From Xanthomonas hortorum (lineage in GTDB: Bacteria > Pseudomonadota > Gammaproteobacteria > Xanthomonadales > Xanthomonadaceae), in the NCBI RefSeq assembly GCF_002940005.1, contig NZ_MDEF01000008.1: a DNA stretch of 64,000 bases, one strand, 5' to 3'. Below the pieces are notes generated by a model. That model was given only the letters and a program-made list of their open reading frames with translations. It made no database searches and was not told the DNA's origin. Shown here piece after piece: positions 1-9,800 of this stretch (position 1 is its first letter; the number at the start of each line of letters is the position of its first letter). A program made the position numbers and the translations under genes.

Positions 1-102
1 GCGCAGGCCGGCTGGAATGGCGTGGTGATCGGTGGCGCGGTTCTGGCTGTGGCGGCGTTGGGGTGGGTGGGGCTGAGCGTGTCGCGCAAGCAGTGGAAGT
101 AA
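1..102 (+). CDS. C-terminal end of a membrane protein (truncated by window start)
   Basis: The frame is open from base 1 and ends at a TAA at 100-102, giving 33 residues. They form one hydrophobic helix (G-V-V-I-G-G-A-V-L-A-V-A-A-L) followed by a short basic tail ending SRKQWK. This is the usual look of the last membrane segment of a transporter, for example of the MFS type, but too little is visible to name the family. The stretch 103-235 after it holds no recognisable gene. Confidence 0.6.
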   Translation, partial: AQAGWNGVVIGGAVLAVAALGWVGLSVSRKQWK

Positions 103-235
103 GTGCGGCTGACAGAGCGACGGCGCGGCCATCGGATGAAGGTGGCCTGTGCTTGCATCGCATCGCCCGTGATCCGGCTGTCCACAGGGATGCTGCAGTG
201 GTTGCGCGGCATCCGTGCCCACAGGCAAGGACGCG

Positions 236-2500
236 TTAGGCCTTGTTGATCGCCAACCGGGTTGTGCTGTCTGCCGGTGCAGTGGTAACCGCCATCGCCG
301 CAGCACGCAGCTTGGGCAACAAGCGCAGGGTCAACGCCAACTGGTCGCGCACCAGGCGCTGCTTGGGCGGTAGTTGCACGGCATGTTGTTCCAGCGCCTC
401 GGCAGTGGCCACTTCTTCGGTTTCGTCGTGCACCGGCAACGGTTGGCGTTCGCGCAAGGCGGTGGCGATCTCGCCCAGCGCGCGCTGCAGGTAGTCGCCG
501 GCCTGCGCGATGCTGGGGTCGTGTTCGCCATCAAGTGCGGCGCGGTGCGCGCCCAGTGCAGACAGATAGCCGAGCAAGGTGTTGGACAGCGCCAGGAAGC
601 GGAAGCCCGCGTCCAGATTGCGCCGATAGCGGCCCGGTTCGCGCAGCATGTTGGACAAGGCCACCGACAATGCGGCATCGGCGTTGTGCATGTCGCGGCG
701 CGCGATGCGGTAGGGCAGGTCGTCGCGCATGCCGCTGGCATATTGCTCCAGCACCTGGGTGAGATAGCGCGCGCAGCTGGCCAGCACCGTGGCCATCACC
801 TGGTTGAGGCGGCGGCCCTGCCAGTCCGGCAGGATCAGGAACGAGGCGGCCGCGGCAATCGCGCAACCGATCAGCGTGTCGATCAGGCGCGGCCAGATCA
901 GCACGAAACCATCGCCGAGCAGGTTGAAGCAGAACAGCGCCATCACGGTGATGCCGGCGGTGGCCAGCATGTAGCGATCGGTGCGGGTGATGAAGAAGAT
1001 CAGCGCGGCGGCCAGCGCCAGCAGCAATTGCACTTCGGTGCCGGGGAACAGCTGCATCAACGCCCAGGTGGCGACCAGGCCGATCAGAGTGCCGGCGATC
1101 CGCTGCACCAGCCGCAGGCGGGTGGCGCCGTAGTTGGGCCGGCACACGAAGGCGGTGGTGAGCAGGATCCAGTAGCCGTTGTCGGCATGGATGGATTGCA
1201 TGATGGCGTAGCCGACCACCAGCGCGATGGCCATGCGCAGGCCGTGGCGGAACAGCACCGAGCCGGGCGTGAGTTGCTGGCCCAGGCGTGCGGCCATTTC
1301 GCGCAAGGTATGCGGCGATGAATCGCGCAGACGGGTGTCGAGGTTGTCGCTTGTGGAATCGGATTGCGCCGCCTCCGACAGCTTGCGTTCGATGCTTTGC
1401 AGGTTGGTCACCAGCAGTTCCAGCGCGCCGAGCAGGCGCGCCAATGCGGGATCGGCACGCGCGTGCAGGTAGTCCAGCGATTGACGCAGGTCTTCGGTGG
1501 CCAGACGGCTGTTGTTGCCGTAATCGAACGGGTGGCGCAGGCGAATCGCCTCGCCCAACGCCGCGCAGGCCTTGCCTTGCAGTGCCAGCAGGCGCTGGCA
1601 GCGATACAGCACATCGCTATGGAAGAACGCATCGGTTAGCGCTTCGTAGGGATAGTGCGAGGAACTGGCGCGCTCGTGGAATTCCTGCGCCATGTAATAC
1701 AGCCGGAAATACAGGCCCGATTGCACGCCTGGCCGCCCCGAGCGGCCGAAGCGGCTCATGATCGCGGTCTTGGCGGCGTTGAGCGCGCCGACCACCTTGG
1801 CGTTCTGCTCGGCCAGCGCCAGCCGGCGCGCATGCAGGTCGCTTTGCCGCACCGGTTCGAACAAATCGGCCTTGAGCTTGAGATAGCGGCCCAGTTCGAA
1901 GAACAGCCGCGACAGCCGCTCGCGTACCGGGCGGTTGGCGAACAGCAGGGTCCACAGGATCGACAGCACGCCGTACCAGGTGGCGCCGATCAGCAGCAGC
2001 GCCGCACCGTGCCAGGCGATCAGCGGATCGTGGCTGCCGTGCTGGTCCATGCCGATCATGGCGTAGATCGACAAGGCCACGGTGGCCTGCGCGATCGAGG
2101 CATAGCGCTCGCCCAGTGCGCCGAGCAAGGTCAGCGAAAACGTCGCCACCGCCATGCCGATCACGAATGCCAGCGGATACGGAAACAGCAGCACCACCGA
2201 CGCCGCAGCGGCGGCGAAACACAGCAGCGAGAGCAGCACCGATTTGATGCGGCCCAGCCAGTTGTCGTCGGTCTCGGCGATGGCGCTGGCAATGGCGCCA
2301 AGAAACAGCGCCGGCACCGCGGTGAGTTGCTGCCAGTGCCAGCACACGCCCATCGCCACTGCTAGCGCAATGAACACACGCAGGCCATAGCTGGCCTTTT
2401 CATGGGCCCACAAGCGGCTCAGGCGGGTTTCGAAGGAAGAAGTGGCCACAGTCTCTGCAAGGCAAGGTGCCTGGGCATTATTGCCGCAGGCACGCGCCAT
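236..2500 (-). CDS. YccS/FUSC-family inner membrane protein
   Basis: A 754-residue protein with the two-module layout of the YccS/YhfK (FUSC, aromatic-acid-exporter-like) family. Hydrophobic blocks lie at about residues 40-190 and 405-550, each followed by a long soluble helical region. The second block has the family-typical stretch RPNYGATRLRLVQRIAGT. The substrate of this family is not established; efflux of small organic acids is the usual suggestion. The gene lies 191 bp downstream of purD on the same strand. The start at 2500 gives an odd cysteine-containing leader, so a GTG near residue 18 (VATSSFETRL) could be the true start. Family assignment is firm; transport role is inference. Confidence 0.85.
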   Translation of the reverse strand: MARACGNNAQAPCLAETVATSSFETRLSRLWAHEKASYGLRVFIALAVAMGVCWHWQQLTAVPALFLGAIASAIAETDDNWLGRIKSVLLSLLCFAAAAASVVLLFPYPLAFVIGMAVATFSLTLLGALGERYASIAQATVALSIYAMIGMDQHGSHDPLIAWHGAALLLIGATWYGVLSILWTLLFANRPVRERLSRLFFELGRYLKLKADLFEPVRQSDLHARRLALAEQNAKVVGALNAAKTAIMSRFGRSGRPGVQSGLYFRLYYMAQEFHERASSSHYPYEALTDAFFHSDVLYRCQRLLALQGKACAALGEAIRLRHPFDYGNNSRLATEDLRQSLDYLHARADPALARLLGALELLVTNLQSIERKLSEAAQSDSTSDNLDTRLRDSSPHTLREMAARLGQQLTPGSVLFRHGLRMAIALVVGYAIMQSIHADNGYWILLTTAFVCRPNYGATRLRLVQRIAGTLIGLVATWALMQLFPGTEVQLLLALAAALIFFITRTDRYMLATAGITVMALFCFNLLGDGFVLIWPRLIDTLIGCAIAAAASFLILPDWQGRRLNQVMATVLASCARYLTQVLEQYASGMRDDLPYRIARRDMHNADAALSVALSNMLREPGRYRRNLDAGFRFLALSNTLLGYLSALGAHRAALDGEHDPSIAQAGDYLQRALGEIATALRERQPLPVHDETEEVATAEALEQHAVQLPPKQRLVRDQLALTLRLLPKLRAAAMAVTTAPADSTTRLAINKA

Positions 2501-2691
2501 CGGTGTGGAGGGCGGCTAATTCTTTGTCAGTAGGGCGGCGTTTGTGCGGATTGGAGCCGATTGCGCGACGACGGTGCCTGCGCCGCAGCCCAGCTGCACG
2601 TGCCTGCGCGCAGCTGTGTGAGCTGCGCGTCCGGCCAACTGCACGGGAATGTATCGCGCTTGACGATCTTGCAAGGTGTGGTTGCGAGTGC

Positions 2692-3987
2692 TCAGCCCTG
2701 TGCGTCGCGCTCGCGGGCGATCGCACGCCAGCCGATATCGCTGCGCTGGAAGGCGTTGGGCCAGTGGATCGGCTGCAGGCCGGCATACGCGGTGCGCTGT
2801 GCGTCCTGCACGCTGTCGCCCAGGGCGGCCACGCACAGCACGCGGCCACCGGCGCTGATCACCTGCCCGTCGGCATTCAACGCGGTGCCGGCGTGGAAGA
2901 CCTTGGCGCTGGTCGGCACCTGGTCCAGGCCGGTGATGACCTCGCCGGTGACCGGGGTTTCCGGATAGGGCTTGGCCGCGATCACCACGCCCAGCGAGGG
3001 GCGCGGGTCCCACTGCGCTTGCGCGGTGTCGAGCTTGCCGTCGATGGCGGCTTCGAGCAGATCGACCAGATCCGACTGCAGGCGCAGCATCACCGGCTGG
3101 GTCTCCGGGTCGCCGAAGCGCACGTTGAACTCGATCACCTTGGGCGCGCCATGCGCATCGATCATCAGCCCGGCGTACAGAAAACCGGTGAACGGCACGC
3201 CGTCGGCGATCATGCCTTGCACGGTGGGCTCGACCACCTCGCGCATCACCCGCGCATGCACTTCGGGCGTGACCACCGGCGCTGGCGAATACGCGCCCAT
3301 GCCGCCGGTGTTGGGGCCGGTGTCGCCATCGCCGACGCGCTTGTGGTCCTGGCTGGTGGCCATCGGCAAGGCGTGTTTGCCGTCGACCATCGAGATGAAG
3401 CTGGCTTCTTCGCCGTCGAGGAATTCCTCGATCACCACGCGCGCACCGGCATCGCCGAAGGCGTTGCCCGAGAGCATGTCGCGCACTGCGTCTTCGGCCT
3501 CGCTCAGCGTCATCGCCACGATCACGCCCTTGCCGGCGGCCAAGCCATCGGCTTTGACCACGATCGGTGCGCCTTTCTCGCGCACATAGGCAAGTGCTGC
3601 GTCCACTTCCGTGTGCACCGCGTAATACGCAGTCGGGATGCCATGACGCGCGAGAAAATCCTTGGCGAAGGCCTTGCTGCCTTCCAGCTGCGCGGCCTTG
3701 GCGGTGGGCCCGAAGATGCGCAGGCCGGCCGCGTGGAAGCGGTCGACCACGCCCAGCACCAGCGGCACTTCCGGGCCGACCACGGTCAGCGCGACGTCTT
3801 CGCGCTGCGCCAGTGCGAGCAAGCCATCCAGATCGTCGACCTTGATCGCGACATTGCGGCATTTGGGTTCAGTCGCGGTGCCGGCATTGCCGGGTGCCAC
3901 CAGCACTTCGCTCACTTGCGCGGACTGCGCGATCTTCCAGGCCAGGGCGTGTTCACGGCCGCCGGAGCCGATGACAAGGATTTTCAT
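2692..3987 (-). CDS. purD: Phosphoribosylamine-glycine ligase (GARS)
   Basis: Catalyses the second step of purine synthesis, the ATP-dependent joining of glycine to 5-phosphoribosylamine. The 431 residues are the normal family length. The N-terminal signature GSGGREHALAWK (residues 8-19), the ATP-grasp loop KADGLAAGKGVIV, and the active-site stretches NTGGMGAYSP and NVRFGDPE are all present. It sits 195 bp downstream of purH on the same strand; the gap is filled by a heptamer repeat array. No damage is visible, and the ATG with MKILVIGSGG is the standard start. Confidence 0.97.
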   Translation of the reverse strand: MKILVIGSGGREHALAWKIAQSAQVSEVLVAPGNAGTATEPKCRNVAIKVDDLDGLLALAQREDVALTVVGPEVPLVLGVVDRFHAAGLRIFGPTAKAAQLEGSKAFAKDFLARHGIPTAYYAVHTEVDAALAYVREKGAPIVVKADGLAAGKGVIVAMTLSEAEDAVRDMLSGNAFGDAGARVVIEEFLDGEEASFISMVDGKHALPMATSQDHKRVGDGDTGPNTGGMGAYSPAPVVTPEVHARVMREVVEPTVQGMIADGVPFTGFLYAGLMIDAHGAPKVIEFNVRFGDPETQPVMLRLQSDLVDLLEAAIDGKLDTAQAQWDPRPSLGVVIAAKPYPETPVTGEVITGLDQVPTSAKVFHAGTALNADGQVISAGGRVLCVAALGDSVQDAQRTAYAGLQPIHWPNAFQRSDIGWRAIARERDAQG

Positions 3988-4002
3988 GTGAGTGCCGAGA
4001 TT

Positions 4003-4176
4003 GGGGAATGGGGAATAGGGAATAGGGAATGGGGAATAGGGAATGGGGAATAGGGAATGGGGAATAGAAAAGTCTCTGCTTCTGCAGGCCGTACGATGTG
4101 GAATGGCATCGAGGGAGCCGCTCTTGCGATTCCCTATTCCCTATTCCCCATTCCCCATTCCCCATTCCCCATTCCC
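4003..4176. repeat. Inverted pair of heptamer repeat arrays between purH and purD
   Basis: Positions 4003-4067 carry about nine head-to-tail units of the type GGGAATG/GGGAATA. Positions 4128-4176 carry about seven units of the complementary type ATTCCC[CT]. The two arms, separated by about 60 bp, could pair into a stem of more than 40 bp. Similar arrays recur elsewhere in the window (11517, 13399, 18594, 18999, 26251, 26339). Confidence 0.9.
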
Positions 4177-4182
4177 GGCACT

Positions 4183-5766
4183 TCAGTGCCTGAAATGCCG
4201 CACGCCGGTAAACACCATCGCGATGCCATGCTCGTCGGCGGCGGCGATCACTTCGCCGTCGCGCATCGAGCCGCCGGGCTGAATCACCGCCTTGATGCCG
4301 GCAGCGGCGGCGGCGTCGATGCCGTCGCGGAACGGGAAGAATGCATCGGAGGCCATCACCGAGCCGGCCACGGTGAGCTTGGCTTCCTCGGCCTTGAGCG
4401 CGGCGATCTTGGCGCTGACCACGCGGCTCATCTGCCCGGCGCCCACACCAATGGTGCGGCTGTCCTTGGCATAGACAATCGCGTTGGATTTGACGTACTT
4501 GGCCACGCGCCAGGCGAACAGCAGATCGCCCAGTTCGGCCTCGCTGGGCGCGCGCTGGGTGACCACGCTCAATTCGCCCAGCGACATGCCGCGGTTGTCG
4601 GACGACTGCATCAGCAGGCCCGAGCCGATGCGCTTGGTGTCGTAGTTGTTGAGGCCGTTGCCGTGCGGGATCTTGAGCACGCGCACATTGGCTTTTTTGG
4701 TCGCGTACTCGAGCGCGCCGGGCTCGTAGTCCGGGGCGATCAGCACCTCGACGAACTGGCGATCCAGGATGGCTTTCGCCGTCGCTGCATCGAGGGTCTT
4801 GTTGAAGGCCAGGATGCCGCCGAAGGCGCTGGTCGGGTCGGTCGCATAGGCCAGCTCATAGGCATCGCCGCAGGCCGCGCCCACCGCCACGCCGCAGGGG
4901 TTGGCGTGTTTGACGATCACACAGGCCGGTGCATCGAACTGGCGCACGCATTCCCATGCCGCATCCGCATCGGCTAGGTTGTTGTAGCTCAGTTCCTTGC
5001 CCTGCAACTGCTGGAAGGTGGCCAAGGTGCCCGGCACCGGATACAGGTCGCGGTAGAACGCGCCGGACTGGTGCGGGTTTTCGCCGTAGCGCAGGTCCAT
5101 CACCTTGATGAAATTGGAATTGATCTGCGCCGGGAACGGGCTACGCGTAGGCACGCTTTCGGCGCTATCGGCCACTGCCGAGAGATAGTTGCTGATCGCC
5201 GCGTCGTACTGCGCCACGCGGTTGAACGCAGCCACCGACAACGCAAAGCGCTTGGCCGCCGATAATTGACCGTCGTTGGCATCGAGTTCGGCCAGCAACT
5301 CGGCGTACTGCGCCGGGTCGGTGGCCACCGCCACGCGGGCGAAGTTCTTCGCCGCCGAGCGCAGCATCGCAGGGCCGCCGATATCGATGTTTTCCACTGC
5401 ATCGGCCAGGGTGCAATCGGCCTTGGCGGTCACCGACTCGAACGGATACAGGTTCAGCACCAGCAGGTCGATCGGCACGATGCCGTGTTCGGCCATCACC
5501 GCTTCATCGACGCCGGCGCGGCCGAGCAGGCCGCCGTGCACCAGCGGGTGCAGGGTCTTGACGCGGCCGTCCATCATCTCCGGGAAACCGGTCAGCTCGG
5601 CGACGTCGGTGACCGGCAAACCGGCCTCGCGGATCGCCTTGGCGGTGCCGCCGGTGGACAGCAGCGCGACGTGACGCGCCACCAGCGCGCGGGCCAGGTC
5701 GATCAGGCCGGTCTTGTCGGAAACGGAGAGCAGGGCCCGGCGCACGGGCAGGAAATCAGAGGCCAT
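4183..5766 (-). CDS. purH: Bifunctional AICAR formyltransferase / IMP cyclohydrolase
   Basis: Performs the last two steps of IMP synthesis. The 527 residues match the family. The N-terminal MGS-like cyclohydrolase domain (about residues 1-150) begins ALLSVSDKTGL and has NLYPF. The formyltransferase domain has RYGENPHQ, the catalytic VKHANPCG (Lys-His pair), SAFGGILAFN, KSNAIVYAKD and ASDAFFPFRDGID. It is followed on the same strand by purD. Upstream, the chromosome order is interrupted by inaX on the other strand; fis, its usual upstream neighbour in xanthomonads as I recall, is nearly 6 kb away here. Confidence 0.97.
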   Translation of the reverse strand: MASDFLPVRRALLSVSDKTGLIDLARALVARHVALLSTGGTAKAIREAGLPVTDVAELTGFPEMMDGRVKTLHPLVHGGLLGRAGVDEAVMAEHGIVPIDLLVLNLYPFESVTAKADCTLADAVENIDIGGPAMLRSAAKNFARVAVATDPAQYAELLAELDANDGQLSAAKRFALSVAAFNRVAQYDAAISNYLSAVADSAESVPTRSPFPAQINSNFIKVMDLRYGENPHQSGAFYRDLYPVPGTLATFQQLQGKELSYNNLADADAAWECVRQFDAPACVIVKHANPCGVAVGAACGDAYELAYATDPTSAFGGILAFNKTLDAATAKAILDRQFVEVLIAPDYEPGALEYATKKANVRVLKIPHGNGLNNYDTKRIGSGLLMQSSDNRGMSLGELSVVTQRAPSEAELGDLLFAWRVAKYVKSNAIVYAKDSRTIGVGAGQMSRVVSAKIAALKAEEAKLTVAGSVMASDAFFPFRDGIDAAAAAGIKAVIQPGGSMRDGEVIAAADEHGIAMVFTGVRHFRH

Positions 5767-6856
5767 CGGTGGGGGATGTCATTGCGGGGCAGCCGATATT
5801 GTAGGCCGCGACAGCGCGCGATGGGCTCAACACCTTCGCGATGGCCTTGATCGATGTGCTGGCGGGGAGCTTCCGGGCGCTGCTACGGACGCAGGGTTGG
5901 TGGGCGCTAGAGCGCAACGGCATCGGGCGACAGTAGGTGACGACCACGTGCCGCTCGGTCGGGTTGTTCGGTCGCCAGACATGATCACGCACGCGTCGGC
6001 GAAGCGATCGCTCCACCCAAGGCTGTCTGGCACTCGGCGAGATACCGGCAATCGAACGCCCGCCTGCGGTGGTGTCGTGTGCTGGCGTGCAGCTGATGTC
6101 AGTCATGGCAGCGCGCTGACGGCTTGCCGTAAATGCGGCAGCCGCCGCGCATGACCGACCCGGCAGGGACGAAGTGCGAGCTGATGCAGGAGATAAAGTC
6201 CGCGTCACAAACGCCAAATGACGGAGCGCACATCCGAAAAGCGGCATTCGACCATCGGGTTTAAATTGATTTAGTGAGCCAATTCACCAATAAATCAGGC
6301 GTTAATCACGAAAATATTTTGCTGTAAAAAATGGGCGGGCTGCCGGTCTGTTCGAAAGCGAACGACTCGCCAAATGACATAATCAAAGCCCGTTCGCATA
6401 TTTAGAAAAAAAGTCGGAAATCTCGGTGCAATGTGCGTTTCGCGCTTCGGTATCGGAAACATTTTTTCTGCTGCGGCGACATCTGCCACGTGCTGCTGAA
6501 TCACGATCTGGACTCGCTGATCTGTTGAGTTCCCTAACGTTCAAAGGCAATGACGCTGTCGGCGAGGCGTCCATCACTACTTGCTGCAAGGGCTGCCGCG
6601 CAGGAGCCAGCCTTGCCCTCACCCTAAGCTGCGTCTTGCCGTCACGGCGATCCATGACCCTGCGATTCAAGCAAGACATCCCAGCGCACTTTGCGCCCTA
6701 GGGCGTTCCCGAAGGACCACCATTGCCGTTCCGACGCAGTCCTTGCCAGCGGGAGGATGCGTTTCGCCCGCATGGGCGACGCTCCCATCTTTCTATCGGC
6801 GATGGCATGAACCTGACTTGCGCGGCTGTTTTAGAAAATTCAGATGAGATTATCTT
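5767..6856. other. 1.09 kb non-coding stretch between purH and inaX
   Basis: No convincing coding region on either strand: the open frames here give low-complexity arginine/alanine-rich peptides without family resemblance. About 6255-6480 is clearly richer in A+T than the surrounding chromosome, with several A or T runs, and contains a short perfect hairpin (GTTCG-AAAG-CGAAC, 6350-6363). The composition suggests acquired DNA that came with inaX and probably contains its promoter. Confidence 0.5.
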
Positions 6857-9800
6857 ATGAATCGTGAAAAAGTTTTGGCATTACGCACATGCACAAACAA
6901 CATGTCCGATCATTGCGGATTGATCTGGCCGAAAAGCGGTCCGGTCGAATGCAGGCATTGGCAGCCTAGCGTCAAGCAGGAAAATGGCTTGACCGGTTTG
7001 TTGTGGGGGCAGGGAACCAATGCGCATCTGAACATGCATGCCGATGCGCACTGGGTGGTGTGCATGGTGGAGACCGCCGATATCATCTGGTTAGGCGAGG
7101 AGGGAATGATCAAGTTCCCCAAGGCCGACGTGGTCTACGCCGGTAACCGTGCGGGCGCGATGAGCTGCATCGCCGCCGGCATCGAGCAACACGCGCCACC
7201 CAAACCCGACTTGCCTGTCGACACCGTCATGGCTGCGGAATTCACGCCCAAGGCACCGCACGCGCAGTTCACCGCGCCGGCTGTTGAAAGCGGTCCGCAT
7301 TCCACCGCGCCACTTCCATCACCGCCTAACGGCATCGACCCACAAGCCGCGCAGCCGTCAAATGCGATCCTGCGCACACGCGAAATCGCCACCTATGGCA
7401 GCACGCTCACCGGTGCCGATCAGAGTCAGCTGATCGCAGGCTATGGAAGTACCGAGACCGCCGGTAACGGCAGCGAGTTGATCGCCGGCTATGGCAGCAC
7501 CGGCGTAGCCGGATCCGACAGCACCATCGTGGCCGGCTATGGCAGTTCCCAGACCGCAGGCGGGGGCAGCACGCTCACTGCCGGCTATGGCAGCACCCAG
7601 ACCGCGCGCCAGGGCAGCGAGCTGACGGCAGGTTACGGCAGTACCGAAACCGCCGGTGCAGACAGCTCGCTGATCGCCGGCTATGGCAGCACGCAAACCT
7701 CCGGCGGCGACAGCTCGTTGACTGCCGGCTACGGCAGCACCCAAACCGCGCAGAACGGCAGCGACCTCACCGCAGGCTACGGCAGCACCAGCACGGCGGG
7801 CACCGATAGCTCGCTGATCGCCGGCTACGGCAGCACCCAGACCTCGGGCGGAGAAAGCTCGCTCACTGCAGGCTATGGCAGCACGCAGACCGCGCAGGAC
7901 GGCAGTGACCTCACCGCCGGCTACGGCAGCACGGGCACCGCCGGTGCCGATAGCTCCCTGATCGCCGGTTATGGCAGTACGCAGACATCGGGCAACGACA
8001 GCTCGCTGACGGCAGGCTATGGCAGCACGCAAACCGCCCGTACCGGCAGCGACCTCACTGCGGGTTACGGCAGCACCTCCACCGCCGGTGCCGACAGCAC
8101 GCTGATCGCCGGCTATGGCAGCACCCAGACCTCCGGCGGAGACAGTTCGCTCACCGCCGGCTACGGCAGCACGCAAACCGCGCGCAAAGGCAGCGATCTG
8201 ACCGCCGGCTATGGCAGCACCTCCACCGCCGGTGCAGATAGCACCTTGATTGCCGGTTATGGCAGCACCCAGACCTCCGGTGGCGAAAGTTCGCTCACCG
8301 CCGGCTACGGCAGTACGCAGACCGCCCGCAAAGGCAGCGATCTGACCGCCGGCTATGGCAGCACCGCAACCGCCGGTGCAGATAGCACCTTGATCGCCGG
8401 TTATGGCAGCACCCAGACCTCCGGTGGCGAAAGTTCGCTCACCGCCGGCTACGGCAGCACGCAGACCGCACGCAAAGGCAGCGATCTGACCGCCGGCTAC
8501 GGCAGTACCTCGACTGCCGGTGGTGACAGCACCTTGATCGCCGGTTACGGCAGCACGCAAACCTCTGGTGGCGACAGTTCGCTGACCGCCGGCTACGGCA
8601 GCACGCAGACCGCACGCAGCGGCAGCGACCTGACAACCGGCTATGGCAGCACCTCCACGGCCGGCGCCGACAGCACCTTGGTTGCAGGCTACGGCAGCAC
8701 GCAAACCGCTGGTGGCGAAAGTTCGCTCACCGCCGGATATGGCAGCACGCAAACCGCACGCAAGGGCAGCGACCTGACCACCGGTTACGGCAGCACCTCC
8801 ACTGCCGGCGCCGACAGCACCTTGATCGCCGGTTATGGCAGCACGCAGACCTCCGGCGGCGAAAGCTCGCTCACTGCCGGTTATGGAAGCACCCAGACGG
8901 CGCGAAGCGGTAGCGACCTGACCACCGGCTACGGCAGTACCTCCACGGCTGGTGCCGACAGTACCTTGATCGCTGGTTACGGCAGCACCCAGACCTCCGG
9001 CGGCGACAGCTCGCTCACTGCGGGCTACGGCAGCACGCAAACCGCGCGCAAGGGCAGCGACCTCACCACCGGCTACGGCAGCACCTCCACGGCGGGTGCC
9101 GACAGCACCTTGATCGCAGGGTATGGCAGTACCCAAACCTCCGGCGGGGAGAGTTCGCTCACTGCAGGCTACGGCAGCACGCAAACCGCACGTAAGGGCA
9201 GTGACCTCACCACCGGCTATGGCAGCACGTCGACCGCCGGTGCCGACAGCACGCTGATCGCCGGCTATGGCAGCACCCAGACCTCCGGGGGCGACAGCTC
9301 GCTCACTGCCGGCTACGGCAGCACGCAAACCGCACGTAAGGGCAGCGACCTCACCACCGGCTATGGCAGCACGTCGACCGCCGGTGCCGACAGCACGCTG
9401 ATCGCCGGCTACGGCAGCACCCAGACCTCCGGGGGCGACAGCTCGCTCACTGCCGGCTATGGCAGTACGCAAACTGCACGTAAGGGCAGTGACCTCACCG
9501 CCGGTTACGGCAGCACCTCAACCGCGGGTTCGGACAGTTCGCTGATCGCCGGCTATGGCAGCACGCAGACGGCCGGCTTCAAAAGCATCCTGACCACGGG
9601 TTACGGCAGCACCCAGACCGCGCAGGAAGGCAGCATGCTCACTGCCGGCTATGGAAGTTCGTCCACTGCCGGCTCCGACAGTTCGCTGATCGCCGGCTAC
9701 GGCAGCACCCAGACGGCGGGCTTCAAGAGCATCCTCACCGCCGGCTACGGCAGCACCCAGACCGCGCAGGAGCGCAGCACGCTCACCACCGGTTACGGCA

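Noticed and set aside
6393..6417. TTCGC-N15-GTCGG, PIP-like element upstream of inaX
   Set aside because: One core base is wrong, no YANNNT lies at the right distance, and it is 440 bp from the gene; HrpX control of inaX is not supported.
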